The notes under the pieces: generated by a model
What the model saw: only the letters and a program-made list of their open reading frames with translations
Told to the model about the DNA's origin: nothing
The model's database searches: none
Position numbers and translations under genes: made by a program
In this document: piece by piece, positions 18,518 to 28,071 of the stretch
Layout: every line of letters starts with the position of its first letter
How positions within the stretch are numbered: the first letter of the stretch is position 1
Assembly (NCBI RefSeq): GCF_000374645.1
Contig: NZ_KB894800.1
Coordinates: 292,589-356,588, forward strand
DNA: 64,000 nt
Reading direction: 5' to 3'
Origin: Arhodomonas aquaeolei DSM 8974
Lineage (GTDB): Bacteria; Pseudomonadota; Gammaproteobacteria; Nitrococcales; Nitrococcaceae

Positions 18518-20512
18518 GTGGCAGCGTGGATCCACGCCCTCCGTTGGTACCGTCACGCCCTTCGCACCCGCGGCCGGGCCACCGCCGTGCTCCTGGCATT
18601 CGTGGCGGCGCTCGCCGCCACCACCGCCGGCGCGCAGGAGCAGATCACGCTCAACCTCAAGGACGCCCAGATCTCGGCGCTGGTGGACACCGTGGCGGAG
18701 GTCACGGGGCGTAACTTCGTGCTCGACCCGCGCGTGAACGCGCGGGTGACGGTCATATCGCGCCGGCCCATGGACGCCGACGCCCTCTACCAGGTATTCC
18801 TCTCGATCCTCCAGGTCCACGGCTTCGCCGCCATCCCCGCCGGCGAGGTCACCAAGATCGTGCCCGACGTCAATGCCCGCCAGCTCGGCGGCGAGGACGG
18901 CGAGGACACCGGCGACGCGGTGATCACGCGGGTGCTGACGGTAGAGAACGTGCCGGTGGCCCAGTTGGTGCCGATACTGCGGCCGCTGGTTCCCCAGCAG
19001 GGCCATTTCGCGGCCTACCCGCCGACCAACTCGCTGATCATCTCCGACCACGCCAGCAACGTGGCCCGGATCACCGACGTCGTGCGCCGGGTCGATCGCG
19101 CCGGGGCCGCGTCCACCGAGGTGATCCCGCTGGAGCACGCCACCGCCGAGACCGCGGCGGAGACCCTCGGCGAGGTCCTCGGCGGCCAGGGCGAGGAGGC
19201 CGGTGCCCAGGCGGTCCGGGTGGCGGCGGACAAGCGCACCAATGCCCTGGTGGTCATGGGCACCGACGCCCAGCGCGCCCGGGTACGCCAGCTCGTCGAG
19301 CGACTGGACGCCGGCGCGGACCAGGGCGGCGACACCCGGGTGGTCTACCTGAGCTACGCCAAGGCCGAGGACGTCGCGCAGGTCCTGCAGTCGGTCAGCG
19401 AGAACCTACCCTCCGCCGCGACGGACGGCGGCGCTGGCGGCGAGGGCACCACCACCGGCGGCAGCGGCAAGGCCGTCAGCATCCAGGCCGACGCCGCCAC
19501 CAACTCGCTGGTGATCAGCGCGCCCCCCGCCGTGCAGAACGAGCTCGCCGCGGTCATCGACAAGCTCGACATCCGCCGCGCCCAGGTCCTCATCGAGGCC
19601 GCCATCGCCGAGGTCTCCGCCGACATGGCCGCTGAGCTCGGCTTCCAGTGGGCCGTGGACGGCGGCAACGGCAACACCGCGGTGGGCGGCACGAGCTTCG
19701 GCAACAACAGCGTCAGCGGCGGCGACAGCCTGGCCGGGATCATCGGTTCGCTGTCCCAGCAGGAGCTCCCGAACGTCGGCCAGGGCCTGAGCCTCGCCGT
19801 GGGCGATCTCGCCGGCGGGGTGCGCTTCGCCGCGCTGCTGCGCGCACTGGCGAGCGACGCCGACACCAACATCCTGTCAACGCCCTCGCTGGTCACCCTG
19901 GACAACCAGGAGGCGGAGATCACTGTGGCCCAGAACGTGCCCTTCGTCACCGGCTCCTACACCACCGCCTCGTCGGACAGCAGCAACGTCAATCCCTTCC
20001 AGACCATCGAACGCCGGGACGTCGGCCTCATCCTCAAGGTCAAGCCGCAGATCAACGAGGGCGACTCCGTGATGCTCGAGATCCAGCAGGAGGTCTCCAA
20101 CGTCAGCGAGAGCACCCGGGCCGTGGACCTGATCACCGACAAGCGCTCCATCAGCACCAGCGTGCTCGTGGACAGCGGCCGCCTGGTGGTGCTCGGCGGG
20201 CTGCTCGACGAGCAGGTCCGCGAGACCGAGCAGCGCGTGCCCCTGCTCGGCAGCATCCCGGTGCTCGGCAACCTCTTCCGCTACCGCTCGGCGCAGAGCG
20301 AGAAGCGCAACCTCATGGTCTTCCTGCGCCCGCGCATCGTGCGCGACGAGGCGACGATGACGCGATACGCCAGTGACAAGTACGCGAGCATGCGCGAGCG
20401 CCAGCGCGCCCGGCGCGACGCGGGGGTGGCACTGCTGCCGGACGACGTGGCACCGGTACTGCCTCCGCTGGGCCGCCCCGCACTGCCGGCGCCGTTCACG
20501 CGGGGGCGATAA
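18518..20512 (+). CDS. gspD: Type II secretion secretin GspD
   Basis: 664-aa outer-membrane secretin forming the exit channel. Signal peptide about 1-39 (ending AGAQ), N0 domain ([22 protein letters not shown]), repeated N1-N3 domains (about 120-390, with a Gly-rich insertion in N3, [12 protein letters not shown]), and the secretin core with [35 protein letters not shown] and [25 protein letters not shown] (core of each within residues 430-610). Start is GTG 18518, 5 bp after gspC. No pilotin gene (gspS) is present in the window. Confidence 0.96.
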   Translation: MAAWIHALRWYRHALRTRGRATAVLLAFVAALAATTAGAQEQITLNLKDAQISALVDTVAEVTGRNFVLDPRVNARVTVISRRPMDADALYQVFLSILQVHGFAAIPAGEVTKIVPDVNARQLGGEDGEDTGDAVITRVLTVENVPVAQLVPILRPLVPQQGHFAAYPPTNSLIISDHASNVARITDVVRRVDRAGAASTEVIPLEHATAETAAETLGEVLGGQGEEAGAQAVRVAADKRTNALVVMGTDAQRARVRQLVERLDAGADQGGDTRVVYLSYAKAEDVAQVLQSVSENLPSAATDGGAGGEGTTTGGSGKAVSIQADAATNSLVISAPPAVQNELAAVIDKLDIRRAQVLIEAAIAEVSADMAAELGFQWAVDGGNGNTAVGGTSFGNNSVSGGDSLAGIIGSLSQQELPNVGQGLSLAVGDLAGGVRFAALLRALASDADTNILSTPSLVTLDNQEAEITVAQNVPFVTGSYTTASSDSSNVNPFQTIERRDVGLILKVKPQINEGDSVMLEIQQEVSNVSESTRAVDLITDKRSISTSVLVDSGRLVVLGGLLDEQVRETEQRVPLLGSIPVLGNLFRYRSAQSEKRNLMVFLRPRIVRDEATMTRYASDKYASMRERQRARRDAGVALLPDDVAPVLPPLGRPALPAPFTRGR

Positions 20513-20516
20513 CACC

Positions 20517-22028
20517 ATGGCCACCGAACCGCTGAGCGAACACGACCAGGCCGGCGCCGACGCCCGGCGGCCGTCCTTCGGCTTCGCCCGCCGCCACGGC
20601 GTGCTCGTGCGCTCGGTGAGCGCCGGCAGCGCCGACGTCGTCTGCCGCACCGACGCCCCGCTGACCGTGATCGCGGACCTCCGCCGCAGCCTCGGCGTAC
20701 CCCTGCACATCGAGCGCCTGGACGCGGATCACTTCGAGCGGCTGCTCCAGCAGGCCTACGAGACGCGCTCCGGCGAGACCATGCAGGCGATGGAGGACAT
20801 CGGCGAGGCCGTGGACCTCTCCCGCCTCGCCGAGTCCATGCCAGAGCCGGAGGACCTCCTCGAGAGCGAGGACGACGCGCCCATCATCCGGCTGATCAAC
20901 GCGCTGTTCACCGAGGCCATCCGCGAGGGTGCCTCGGACGTGCACATCGAGCCCTTCGAGTCGCGGCTGACTGTGCGCTTCCGCGTCGACGGCATCCTCC
21001 GAGAGGTCCTGGAACCGCCGCGCAGCATGGCCCCGCTGCTGGTCTCGCGCATCAAGGTCATGGCCCGGCTGGACATCGCCGAGAAGCGCGTGCCCCAGGA
21101 CGGGCGGATCTCGCTGCGCATCGCCGGGCGCGCGGTGGACGTCCGCGTCTCCACCCTGCCCGGCGGTCACGGCGAGCGCGTGGTGCTGCGCCTGCTCGAC
21201 AAACAGGCAGGGCGCCTGGACCTGGAGCACCTGGGCATGGACGAGGGTCTGCGCGCGGAGGTGGACGCGCTCGTCCACCGCCCCCACGGGATCCTGCTGG
21301 TCACCGGCCCCACCGGCTCCGGCAAGACCACCACGCTCTACGCCGCCATTACCCGGCTCAACGACCGCAGCCGCAACATCCTCACCGTCGAGGACCCGAT
21401 CGAGTACTACCTCGACGGCGTCGGCCAGACCCAGGTGAACCTGCGCGTCGACATGTCCTTCGCCCGCGGGCTGCGCGCCATACTCCGCCAGGACCCGGAC
21501 GTGGTCATGGTCGGCGAGATCCGCGACCTCGAGACCGCGGAGATCGCGGTGCAGGCCTCACTGACCGGCCACATGGTGCTCTCCACGCTGCATACCAACA
21601 CCGCCATCGGGGCGGTCACCCGCCTGCGCGACATGGGCGTGGAGCCGTTCCTGCTCTCCTCCAGCCTCGTCGGCGTACTCGCCCAGCGCCTGGTGCGCCG
21701 GCTGTGCACCGCCTGCCGCCGGGCGTACACGGCAAGCGCCGCGGAGTGCGCCCAGCTCGGCGTCGAGCCGGCCACACCCCCGGTGCTCTATCACGCCACC
21801 GGCTGCGAGCGCTGTAACGACCTCGGCTACCGCGGCCGTACCGGACTGTTCGAGCTGGTGGTCGTCGACGAGACCATGCGCGGGCTCATCCACGACGGCG
21901 CCGGGGAGCAGGCAATGGCGGCCCACGCGCGCCGCCGCACCCCGGCGCTGCGCGCCGACGGCATGCGCCGGGTACTCGCCGGCGAGACGACCCTGGAGGA
22001 GGTGGTGCGCGTCACCACCGAGGAATGA
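20517..22028 (+). CDS. gspE: Type II secretion ATPase GspE
   Basis: 503-aa cytoplasmic hexameric ATPase powering pseudopilus assembly. N1E/N2E domains at about 1-120, then the ATPase core with [10 protein letters not shown], Walker [11 protein letters not shown], Asp box [17 protein letters not shown], Walker [18 protein letters not shown], and a His box near [10 protein letters not shown]. The zinc-binding tetracysteine element CTAC...CERC (about 400-440) is intact. The frame is open upstream, but ATG 20517 directly follows gspD (4-bp gap) and fits the family N-terminus. Confidence 0.96.
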   Translation: MATEPLSEHDQAGADARRPSFGFARRHGVLVRSVSAGSADVVCRTDAPLTVIADLRRSLGVPLHIERLDADHFERLLQQAYETRSGETMQAMEDIGEAVDLSRLAESMPEPEDLLESEDDAPIIRLINALFTEAIREGASDVHIEPFESRLTVRFRVDGILREVLEPPRSMAPLLVSRIKVMARLDIAEKRVPQDGRISLRIAGRAVDVRVSTLPGGHGERVVLRLLDKQAGRLDLEHLGMDEGLRAEVDALVHRPHGILLVTGPTGSGKTTTLYAAITRLNDRSRNILTVEDPIEYYLDGVGQTQVNLRVDMSFARGLRAILRQDPDVVMVGEIRDLETAEIAVQASLTGHMVLSTLHTNTAIGAVTRLRDMGVEPFLLSSSLVGVLAQRLVRRLCTACRRAYTASAAECAQLGVEPATPPVLYHATGCERCNDLGYRGRTGLFELVVVDETMRGLIHDGAGEQAMAAHARRRTPALRADGMRRVLAGETTLEEVVRVTTEE

Positions 22029-22069
22029 GCCCGCGGCGGACCGCTCCGACCCGCCGGGAGAGGGGTTAA

Positions 22070-23287
22070 GTGGCAGCCTACGAATACACCGCACTGGACA
22101 CCGCGGGCCGCGAGCACGGCGGCGTGCTGGAGGGCGACAGCCCCCGCCAGGTCCGCCAGCAGCTACGCGAGCGCGGCTGGCTCCCCGTGGCCGTCGAGGA
22201 GATCCGGGAGCGGCGCGAGCGCGGCACCGGCCTGGCCGGCGGGCGTGCGCGCATCCGCACCGCGGAGCTGGTGCTGTTCACCCGCCAGCTCGCCACCCTG
22301 GTGGGTTCGGGCACCCCGCTGGAGGAGGCGCTGCGCACGGTGGCGCGCCAGAGCGAACGCCCGGCGGTCCGGCGGGTGGTGACCGGCATCCGCGCCCGGG
22401 TGGTAGAAGGCCATCCCCTGGCCGCCGGTCTCGACGCGTTTCCGCGGGTGTTCAGCGAGCTCTACCGCGCCACCGTCGCCGCGGGCGAGCAGACCGGACA
22501 CCTGGACATCGTCCTCGAACGCCTGGCCGACTACGTCGAGAAGCGCCAGCAGATGCGCCAGCGCGTGCAGCAGGCGCTGATCTACCCCCTCGCGCTGGTG
22601 GTGATCTCCATCGGCGTGGTCACGCTGCTGCTCACCTATGTCGTGCCCAAGGTGACCCGGGTGTTCGCCGACACCGGCCAGGCACTGCCGGCACTCACCC
22701 GCGGGCTGATCGCTACCAGCGGCTTCCTGCGGGACTGGGGCTGGGCGCTGGTGCTGGTCCTGGCGGCGGCGGCGGTGATGTTCTCGCTGTCGCTGCGCCG
22801 GCCCGCGTTCCGCCGCCGCGTGCATGCGTCACTATTGCGGCTGCCACTCGTCGGACGACTCACGCGGGGGCTGAACACGGCGCGTTTCGCGCGTACCTTC
22901 AGCATCCTCATGGGCAGCGGCGTGGCGGTGCTCGAGGCCCTGCGCATCTCCGCCGGCGTGATCGCCAACCTGCCCATGCGCGAGGCCGTGGCCGACGCCG
23001 CCTCCCGCATCCGCGAGGGCACCGGTATCGCCCCGGCCCTGGAGGCCAGCGGCCAGTTCCCGCCGATGACGGTCCACCTCGTCGCCAGCGGCGAGGGCAG
23101 CGGCAACCTCGAGGCAATGCTCGAGCGTGCCGCCGCCAGCCAGGAACGCGAGATCGACGGCCTCATCGGCACCCTTCTGGCCCTGTTCGAGCCGCTGCTC
23201 ATCGTGGTGATGGGCGGCATCGTGCTGGTCATCGTCCTGTCCATCATGCTGCCGATATTCGAGCTCAACCAGCTCGTCGGCCGCTGA
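22070..23287 (+). CDS. gspF: Type II secretion inner-membrane protein GspF
   Basis: 405-aa polytopic platform protein. It has two homologous cytoplasmic helical-bundle domains (about 60-170 and 265-375) with the FTRQLATLVGSGTPLEEAL and FARTFSILMGSGVAVLEAL repeats, and three membrane helices (about 172-198, 225-245 and 375-400). N-terminal YEYTALDTAGREHGGVLEGDS is typical. GTG 22070 has an AGAGGGG Shine-Dalgarno; the 41-bp gap after gspE is one of the larger gaps in the operon. Confidence 0.96.
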   Translation: MAAYEYTALDTAGREHGGVLEGDSPRQVRQQLRERGWLPVAVEEIRERRERGTGLAGGRARIRTAELVLFTRQLATLVGSGTPLEEALRTVARQSERPAVRRVVTGIRARVVEGHPLAAGLDAFPRVFSELYRATVAAGEQTGHLDIVLERLADYVEKRQQMRQRVQQALIYPLALVVISIGVVTLLLTYVVPKVTRVFADTGQALPALTRGLIATSGFLRDWGWALVLVLAAAAVMFSLSLRRPAFRRRVHASLLRLPLVGRLTRGLNTARFARTFSILMGSGVAVLEALRISAGVIANLPMREAVADAASRIREGTGIAPALEASGQFPPMTVHLVASGEGSGNLEAMLERAAASQEREIDGLIGTLLALFEPLLIVVMGGIVLVIVLSIMLPIFELNQLVGR

Positions 23288-23304
23288 CCGACCCGGAGGC
23301 CCCC

Positions 23305-23793
23305 GTGTCCTGGAACCCAAGCGCTTCGTCCGCCCGCACGTCACCGCCATGCCGTCGCACGGGCGGCTTCACGCTCATCGAGATCATGGTGGTGGTGGTC
23401 ATCATCGGCATCCTCGTGGCCTTCGCCGTCCCCAACATCATGGACAACCCGGAGAAGGCCCGGCTGACCAAGGCGCGCCACGACCTGCGCACCATCGAGA
23501 ATGCGCTGGAGATGTACAAGCTCGACAACTTCCGCTACCCGACCACCGCCCAGGGCCTGAAGGCCCTGGTGGAACGGCCCGACACCCCGCCGGAGCCGGA
23601 GAACTGGCAGGACGGTGGCTACCTCCGCGAGCTCCCGATGGACCCCTGGGGCCATCCCTACAAGTACCTCGGCCCCCAGGATGCCGACGGCGGGCGCGTC
23701 GAGATCATCACCCTCGGGGCGGACGGCCGTCCCGGTGGCGAAGGGGCGGACGCCGACATCAGCAGCCTCAACCTGCAATCGGACGACGGGTGA
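23305..23793 (+). CDS. gspG: Major pseudopilin GspG
   Basis: 162-aa major pseudopilin. Prepilin cleavage RTGG|FTLIE leaves Phe at +1 and Glu at +5 before the hydrophobic helix IMVVVVIIGILVAFAVPN. The leader is about 21 residues. The C-terminal globular domain has LDNFRYPTTAQGLKALV, LPMDPWGHPYKY and a DADISS calcium-site end. GTG start 23305. It needs the prepilin peptidase GspO/PilD, whose gene is not in the window. Confidence 0.95.
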   Translation: MSWNPSASSARTSPPCRRTGGFTLIEIMVVVVIIGILVAFAVPNIMDNPEKARLTKARHDLRTIENALEMYKLDNFRYPTTAQGLKALVERPDTPPEPENWQDGGYLRELPMDPWGHPYKYLGPQDADGGRVEIITLGADGRPGGEGADADISSLNLQSDDG

Positions 23794-23797
23794 GGCC

Positions 23798-24400
23798 GTG
23801 ACCCGGCCCAGAGTGTCGCCGGCAACCGGCCCCGGCCGCCATGGCGGCGGGCTGGCGGACATCGTCCGGATTCCCGTGGGACACCCGGCGGCCCTCCGCC
23901 GCCACGGCTTCACCCTGCTGGAGATGCTGGTGGTGCTGGTCATCATCGGCATCGTGCTCTCGCTCGCCCTCATCCGCCTGGGGGGCGGGGACGACCGGAC
24001 AGCGCAGCGCAGCGCCGAGCGACTGTTCGCCCGCCTGAAGCTCGCCGGCGAGGAGAGCGTGCTGAGCGGCACCCCCATCGCCCTGGTCATCACCGAAACG
24101 GGCTACCGCTTCGCCCGCGCGACACCGGACGGCTGGGCGGCACTGACCGGCGACACCGTCCTCGCCGACACCCCGCTGCCAGAGCGGACGAGCCTGGCGG
24201 TGACGCCGGACGACGACGGTCGCACGCCGGAGGCGGCGCCCCCTGCGGGCCCGGCGGTCGTGCTCTACCCCAGCGGTGAGGTCAGCCCCTTCACCCTGGT
24301 GGTGGCCGAGGAGGGCACGGACACCGTCTGGCGCATCATCGGCCGGATCAACGGCGAGCTCCGGCTGGAGGGCCCCGGCGATGGCGACACGGCGGGGTGA
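23798..24400 (+). CDS. gspH: Minor pseudopilin GspH
   Basis: 200-aa minor pseudopilin with cleavage site RRHG|FTLLEMLVVLVIIGI. From GTG 23798, close behind gspG with a GTGAGG just upstream, the leader would be 37 residues, unusually long. An in-frame GTG at 23876 would give an 11-residue leader (MGHPAALRRHG) but lacks a good ribosome-binding site. The real start is therefore uncertain. The soluble domain is typical GspH (AERLFARLKLAGEESVLSG...). Its 3' end overlaps gspI by 20 bp. Confidence 0.85.
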   Translation: MTRPRVSPATGPGRHGGGLADIVRIPVGHPAALRRHGFTLLEMLVVLVIIGIVLSLALIRLGGGDDRTAQRSAERLFARLKLAGEESVLSGTPIALVITETGYRFARATPDGWAALTGDTVLADTPLPERTSLAVTPDDDGRTPEAAPPAGPAVVLYPSGEVSPFTLVVAEEGTDTVWRIIGRINGELRLEGPGDGDTAG

Positions 24401-24785
24401 ACGGCACGGACCGTCCCGCGGAGACGGCTTTACCCTGGTGGAGGTGCTCGTCGCCCTGGCCGTGCTCGCCATCGCCCTGGCCGCGGCGGTGCGCGCCGCC
24501 ACCCTCTCCGCGGACGCCGCCGGCGGCCTGCGTGAGCGCACCTTCGCACACTGGATCGCGGACAACCGCCTCGCCGAGATGCAGGCCCGGCGCGTCTGGG
24601 CCACCGGCCGGCGCACCGAGCGGCGGACGTTCGCCGGCCGCGAGTGGCCGCTGACCGTCACCGTCGAGGCCACCCAGTTCGAGCACGTCCGCCGGGTACG
24701 CATCGCGGTGGCCGCCCCCGCCGACCCGCAACGCACGGTAACGACGCTGCAGGGCGTGCTCCGCGATCCGGGGCTGCAGCCGTGA
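24381..24785 (+). CDS. gspI: Minor pseudopilin GspI
   Basis: 134-aa minor pseudopilin that should form the pseudopilus tip with GspJ and GspK. Leader MATRRGERHGPSRGDG then FTLVEVLVALAVLAIALAAAVR. The body has WIADNRLAEMQ, the conserved GspI segment. ATG 24381 lies inside the end of gspH (20-bp overlap) and the stop overlaps gspJ (GTGA), implying translational coupling on both sides. Confidence 0.93.
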   Translation: MATRRGERHGPSRGDGFTLVEVLVALAVLAIALAAAVRAATLSADAAGGLRERTFAHWIADNRLAEMQARRVWATGRRTERRTFAGREWPLTVTVEATQFEHVRRVRIAVAAPADPQRTVTTLQGVLRDPGLQP

Positions 24786-25369
24786 ACCGGGGCGGCGGCT
24801 TCACCCTGATCGAGCTGCTGGTGGCAGTGGCGATCTTCGCGGTGGTCTCAGTGATCGCCTACGGCGGGCTCGCGACGGTGATGGACACCCGGGAACGCGT
24901 CGATACCGAGACCGCCCGCCTAGCCTCGGTGCAGACGGCGTTCACCGTCATGGCCCGGGATTTCCGCAGCGCCACCCCGCTCCGGGGCTACCGCGACCGC
25001 CGCGGCGACCCGCAGGTGCCGCTGCACGCCGACGGCGATACCCTCATGCTCGTGCACGGCGGCCGCCCCAACCCGCTGGGACGCCGACGCAGCCACTTCG
25101 AACGCATCGCCTACGCGGTGCGCGACGGCGCCCTGGTGCGCGAGCGCTACGCGATGGTGGACAGCCCCTACGAGCCGCAGGTCACGCGGACGGTCCTCCT
25201 CGACGGGGTCACCGAGGTCGGCTTCCGCTTCCTGTTCGATGACTGGCAGCCGACCTGGCCGCCGCCGGCCAACGCCGACACCGACGTGCCGGTGCTGCCC
25301 CGCGCGGTCGCCGTGAGCCTGCGCCACCCCCAATACGGCATTCTACGCCGGGTGTTCCTGCTGCCATGA
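24782..25369 (+). CDS. gspJ: Minor pseudopilin GspJ
   Basis: 195-aa minor pseudopilin. Very short leader MNRGGG then FTLIELLVAVAIFAVVSVIAYGGL. The globular domain includes VMARDFRSATPLRGYRD and FERIAYAVRDGALVRERYA, typical of GspJ. GTG 24782 overlaps the gspI stop (GTGA), and the stop overlaps gspK (ATGA). Confidence 0.93.
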   Translation: MNRGGGFTLIELLVAVAIFAVVSVIAYGGLATVMDTRERVDTETARLASVQTAFTVMARDFRSATPLRGYRDRRGDPQVPLHADGDTLMLVHGGRPNPLGRRRSHFERIAYAVRDGALVRERYAMVDSPYEPQVTRTVLLDGVTEVGFRFLFDDWQPTWPPPANADTDVPVLPRAVAVSLRHPQYGILRRVFLLP

Positions 25370-26316
25370 GCGCATCCCGATACCGGCAGCGGGGCGTCGC
25401 CCTGATCACCGCGGTGCTGATCACCGCGCTGGCGGCCACTGCGGCCACCGCGCTGCTGTGGCAGGGCCACCTCGCGATCCGGCGCACGCAGAACGTCGTC
25501 GCCGACGGCCAGGCGTGGCAGTACGCCCTCGCCGCCGAGGCCGTGGCCGTCGACATCCTCGCCCGCGACCGCGGCGACAACGACGCCGACGGCGCCGGCG
25601 ACGCCTGGTATGGCGAGCTCCCGCCGGTAAACGAGGGCGGCGCGACCATCACCGTGACCATCGAGGACCTCCAGGGCCGGCTCAATCTCAATGCCCTCGC
25701 CGCCGGCGACGAGCAGCGCCGGCGCCTGGCCGCCGCCGCGCTGGAGCGCCTGGTGGGCGCGGCGGTGCCCACCGCGCCGGCGGCGGGCATCGCGCCGGCG
25801 ATCGAGGACTGGATCGACGACGACCTCCAGCCCGGCTTCCCCGGCGGCGCCGAGGACGACTTCTACACCCGCCAGCAGCCGCCGTACCGCGCGGCCAACG
25901 CCCCGCTGGCCGGTGCCTCCGGGCTGCGCCTGATCCGCGGCGTCGACGACGCCGTCCTCGCCGCCCTGCAGGGCCGGGTCACCGCCCTGCCCGTCGAGGC
26001 CGAGGGCATCAACCTCAACACCGCCCCGCCGGAGCTGCTGGCAGCGCTGCACCCGGACGTCGCCGCCAGCGACGTTCGTGCCCTCGTCGCTGGCCGCAGG
26101 GACACCACCCTCACCAGCGTCGAGGCGGCCCTGCAGCTCGCCCCCTCACTGGCTCAGCCGGAGCTGCCACGGACCTGGCTGAGGGTCGACAGCGACTATT
26201 TCCTGGTGACCGCCCGGGTCTCGCTGGGCCGCGTTAACGCCACGCACTACTCGGTGATACACCGCACGACGGACGGACCGATCGAGGTGATCTACCGCGG
26301 CGAGACGCCGCCGTGA
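25366..26316 (+). CDS. gspK: Minor pseudopilin GspK
   Basis: 316-aa large minor pseudopilin that caps the pseudopilus tip. Leader MSASRYRQRG then VALITAVLITALAATAATAL; as normal for GspK, the conserved Glu at +5 is missing. The large helical domain has EDLQGRLNLNAL, APAIEDWIDDDLQP and EGINLNTAPPELLAALHP. ATG overlaps the gspJ stop. A 70-bp gap follows before gspL. Confidence 0.94.
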   Translation: MSASRYRQRGVALITAVLITALAATAATALLWQGHLAIRRTQNVVADGQAWQYALAAEAVAVDILARDRGDNDADGAGDAWYGELPPVNEGGATITVTIEDLQGRLNLNALAAGDEQRRRLAAAALERLVGAAVPTAPAAGIAPAIEDWIDDDLQPGFPGGAEDDFYTRQQPPYRAANAPLAGASGLRLIRGVDDAVLAALQGRVTALPVEAEGINLNTAPPELLAALHPDVAASDVRALVAGRRDTTLTSVEAALQLAPSLAQPELPRTWLRVDSDYFLVTARVSLGRVNATHYSVIHRTTDGPIEVIYRGETPP

Positions 26317-26319
26317 ACA

Positions 26320-26348
26320 TTGGCGCTCCCCGGGTTTTCGGTGACAAT
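26320..26348 (+). promoter_or_regulatory. Candidate internal promoter before gspL
   Basis: TTGGCG (26320-26325), 17-bp spacer, GACAAT (26343-26348), in the 70-bp gap before gspL, the largest intergenic gap of the operon. It would allow separate expression of the gspLMN platform genes. Each hexamer matches consensus at 4 of 6. Confidence 0.35.
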
Positions 26349-26386
26349 ACGGATAAAGGGATTCGCTCTAACGGAAGGTCAGGCGA

Positions 26387-27580
26387 ATGCGCCCGCGATT
26401 GATCGTCCAAATCGCCGCCGACGCGGACGTGCCCCTGGCCGCACGCTGCCTGGATGCCCAGGGCCGGCTGACCGGGGCCGGCCCGGAGGATGACCCCGCG
26501 GCCTTGGCGCGCTCGCGCCGCGTCTACGCCCTCGCGCCCGGGACCGCCGTGCTCACCACCCGGGTGGCCATGCCCGTGCGCAGCCGCCAGCGCATGGCCC
26601 AGGCGGTACCCTGGGCCATGGAGGATCAGCTCAGTGAGGACGTGGAGGCGCTACACTTCCTGCTCGGCGAGCGCAACGCCGCCGGGGAGGTCCATGTGGC
26701 GGTGGTCGCCGCGCGCACCCTCCAGGCCTGGGAGGAGCGGCTCGCCCGCACCGGCATCCACGCCGAGCAGATCTACCCGGACTACCTCGCGCTGCCCCGC
26801 CACGAGCACGCGTGGACGATACTGGTCGCCGGCGACCGGGCGCTGGTACGCACCGGGGTCCAGACCGGCTTCGCCTGCGAGAGCGACGTCCTCGCGCTGT
26901 TCCTGGAGGCCGCCCTGAGCGAGGCCGGCGACGACGCCCCGCCACGGCTGGTGGCCTACCTCACCCCCGGCGCGACGCTGCCCCTGCCGGAGGTGGCGCC
27001 GGAGGCGGAGCGCCACACTGTCACCGACGTCCCCGCCCTGCTCGCCGAGAACCTGGACACCCGCCATGCCATCGGGCTGCGGCCGGTGGACACCGGGGGC
27101 ACCGGCCGTTGGCGGCGGCGCTGGCGGGTCTGGCGCACTGCGGCGATCCTGCTCGCGGTGGTAATGCTGGCGGACACGGCCCGGGGATGGCTGGCGCAGT
27201 GGCATCTGGAGCAGACCATTGCCGCACGGGAGGCCGATATTGCGTCGATCTTCACGGAGGCATTCCCGGACGCCGGCACGCCGGTGTACCCGCGCCGGCA
27301 GATGGAGAGCCGGCTCGCCGCCCTGCGCGGCGGCGGCAGCGCTGCGGCGGGCCTGCTGCCCCTGTTGACCCGCGTCGCGCCCGTGATGGGCCCGGTGCGG
27401 CTCACCGGCCTGACCTGGGGGGAGGGCGGTGCCGAGCTCGCCGTTCAGACTGCAGAGCTCGCCGGCGTCGACGCCCTGGAGCGGCGCCTCGCCGATGCCG
27501 GGCTCACCGTCGAGGTACGCAACGTCACCCGCGAGGCCGACGGCGTCAGCGGCCGGCTGCACGTGGAGACGGGCTCATGA
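26387..27580 (+). CDS. gspL: Type II secretion protein GspL
   Basis: 397-aa bitopic inner-membrane protein that recruits GspE. The cytoplasmic actin-like domain (about 1-235, with RSRQRMAQAVPWAMEDQLSE, a GspL hallmark) is followed by a membrane helix (about 248-268: TAAILLAVVMLADTARGWLA) and a periplasmic ferredoxin-like domain. ATG 26387 gives MRPRLIVQIAADADVPL. Stop overlaps gspM (ATGA). Confidence 0.92.
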   Translation: MRPRLIVQIAADADVPLAARCLDAQGRLTGAGPEDDPAALARSRRVYALAPGTAVLTTRVAMPVRSRQRMAQAVPWAMEDQLSEDVEALHFLLGERNAAGEVHVAVVAARTLQAWEERLARTGIHAEQIYPDYLALPRHEHAWTILVAGDRALVRTGVQTGFACESDVLALFLEAALSEAGDDAPPRLVAYLTPGATLPLPEVAPEAERHTVTDVPALLAENLDTRHAIGLRPVDTGGTGRWRRRWRVWRTAAILLAVVMLADTARGWLAQWHLEQTIAAREADIASIFTEAFPDAGTPVYPRRQMESRLAALRGGGSAAAGLLPLLTRVAPVMGPVRLTGLTWGEGGAELAVQTAELAGVDALERRLADAGLTVEVRNVTREADGVSGRLHVETGS

Positions 27581-28071
27581 GGCGCTGGTGGCACGACCTC
27601 GCCCCCCGCGACCGGCGCATCCTGATCGCCGGCGCCGTCGCGCTCGCCGTGATCGCCTGGTTCTTCGGCCTGTGGCTGCCGCCGCGCCAGGCGGGGCCGG
27701 CGCTGCACGACCGCCTGGCCGCCGCCGAGACCGATCTCGCGTGGATGCGCGCGCACGCCGGCGAGGCGGAGGCGTTGCGGCAGCGCCGGCAGGCCGGGGG
27801 AGCGGAGCACACGGACCCGAGGGCGGTCTACGTCCTCGTCGAGGAGAGCGCCCGGCAGGCCGGTCTCGGCGAGGCACTGGAGCGGATCGAGCCCGCCGGC
27901 AACGCGGAGGCCCGCGTCACCCTCAACGGCGCCGCCTTCGACGGCCTCGTGCCCTGGCTCGCCGGCCTGCGCGACAGCCACGGGATACAGGCGGGCTCCG
28001 CCTCGTTCCGGGCCACCGGCACGCCCGGGCGCGTCGACGCCCGGCTGGTGCTCCAGGGGCCGTCTCCGTGA
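27577..28071 (+). CDS. gspM: Type II secretion protein GspM
   Basis: 164-aa platform protein with a short cytoplasmic N-terminus (MRRWWHDLAPRDRRILIAG), one membrane helix (about 15-35), a coiled-coil segment (about 45-70) and a small periplasmic domain (VEESARQAGLGEALERIEP). It partners GspL. ATG overlaps the gspL stop and the 3' end overlaps gspN (GTGA). Confidence 0.9.
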   Translation: MRRWWHDLAPRDRRILIAGAVALAVIAWFFGLWLPPRQAGPALHDRLAAAETDLAWMRAHAGEAEALRQRRQAGGAEHTDPRAVYVLVEESARQAGLGEALERIEPAGNAEARVTLNGAAFDGLVPWLAGLRDSHGIQAGSASFRATGTPGRVDARLVLQGPSP

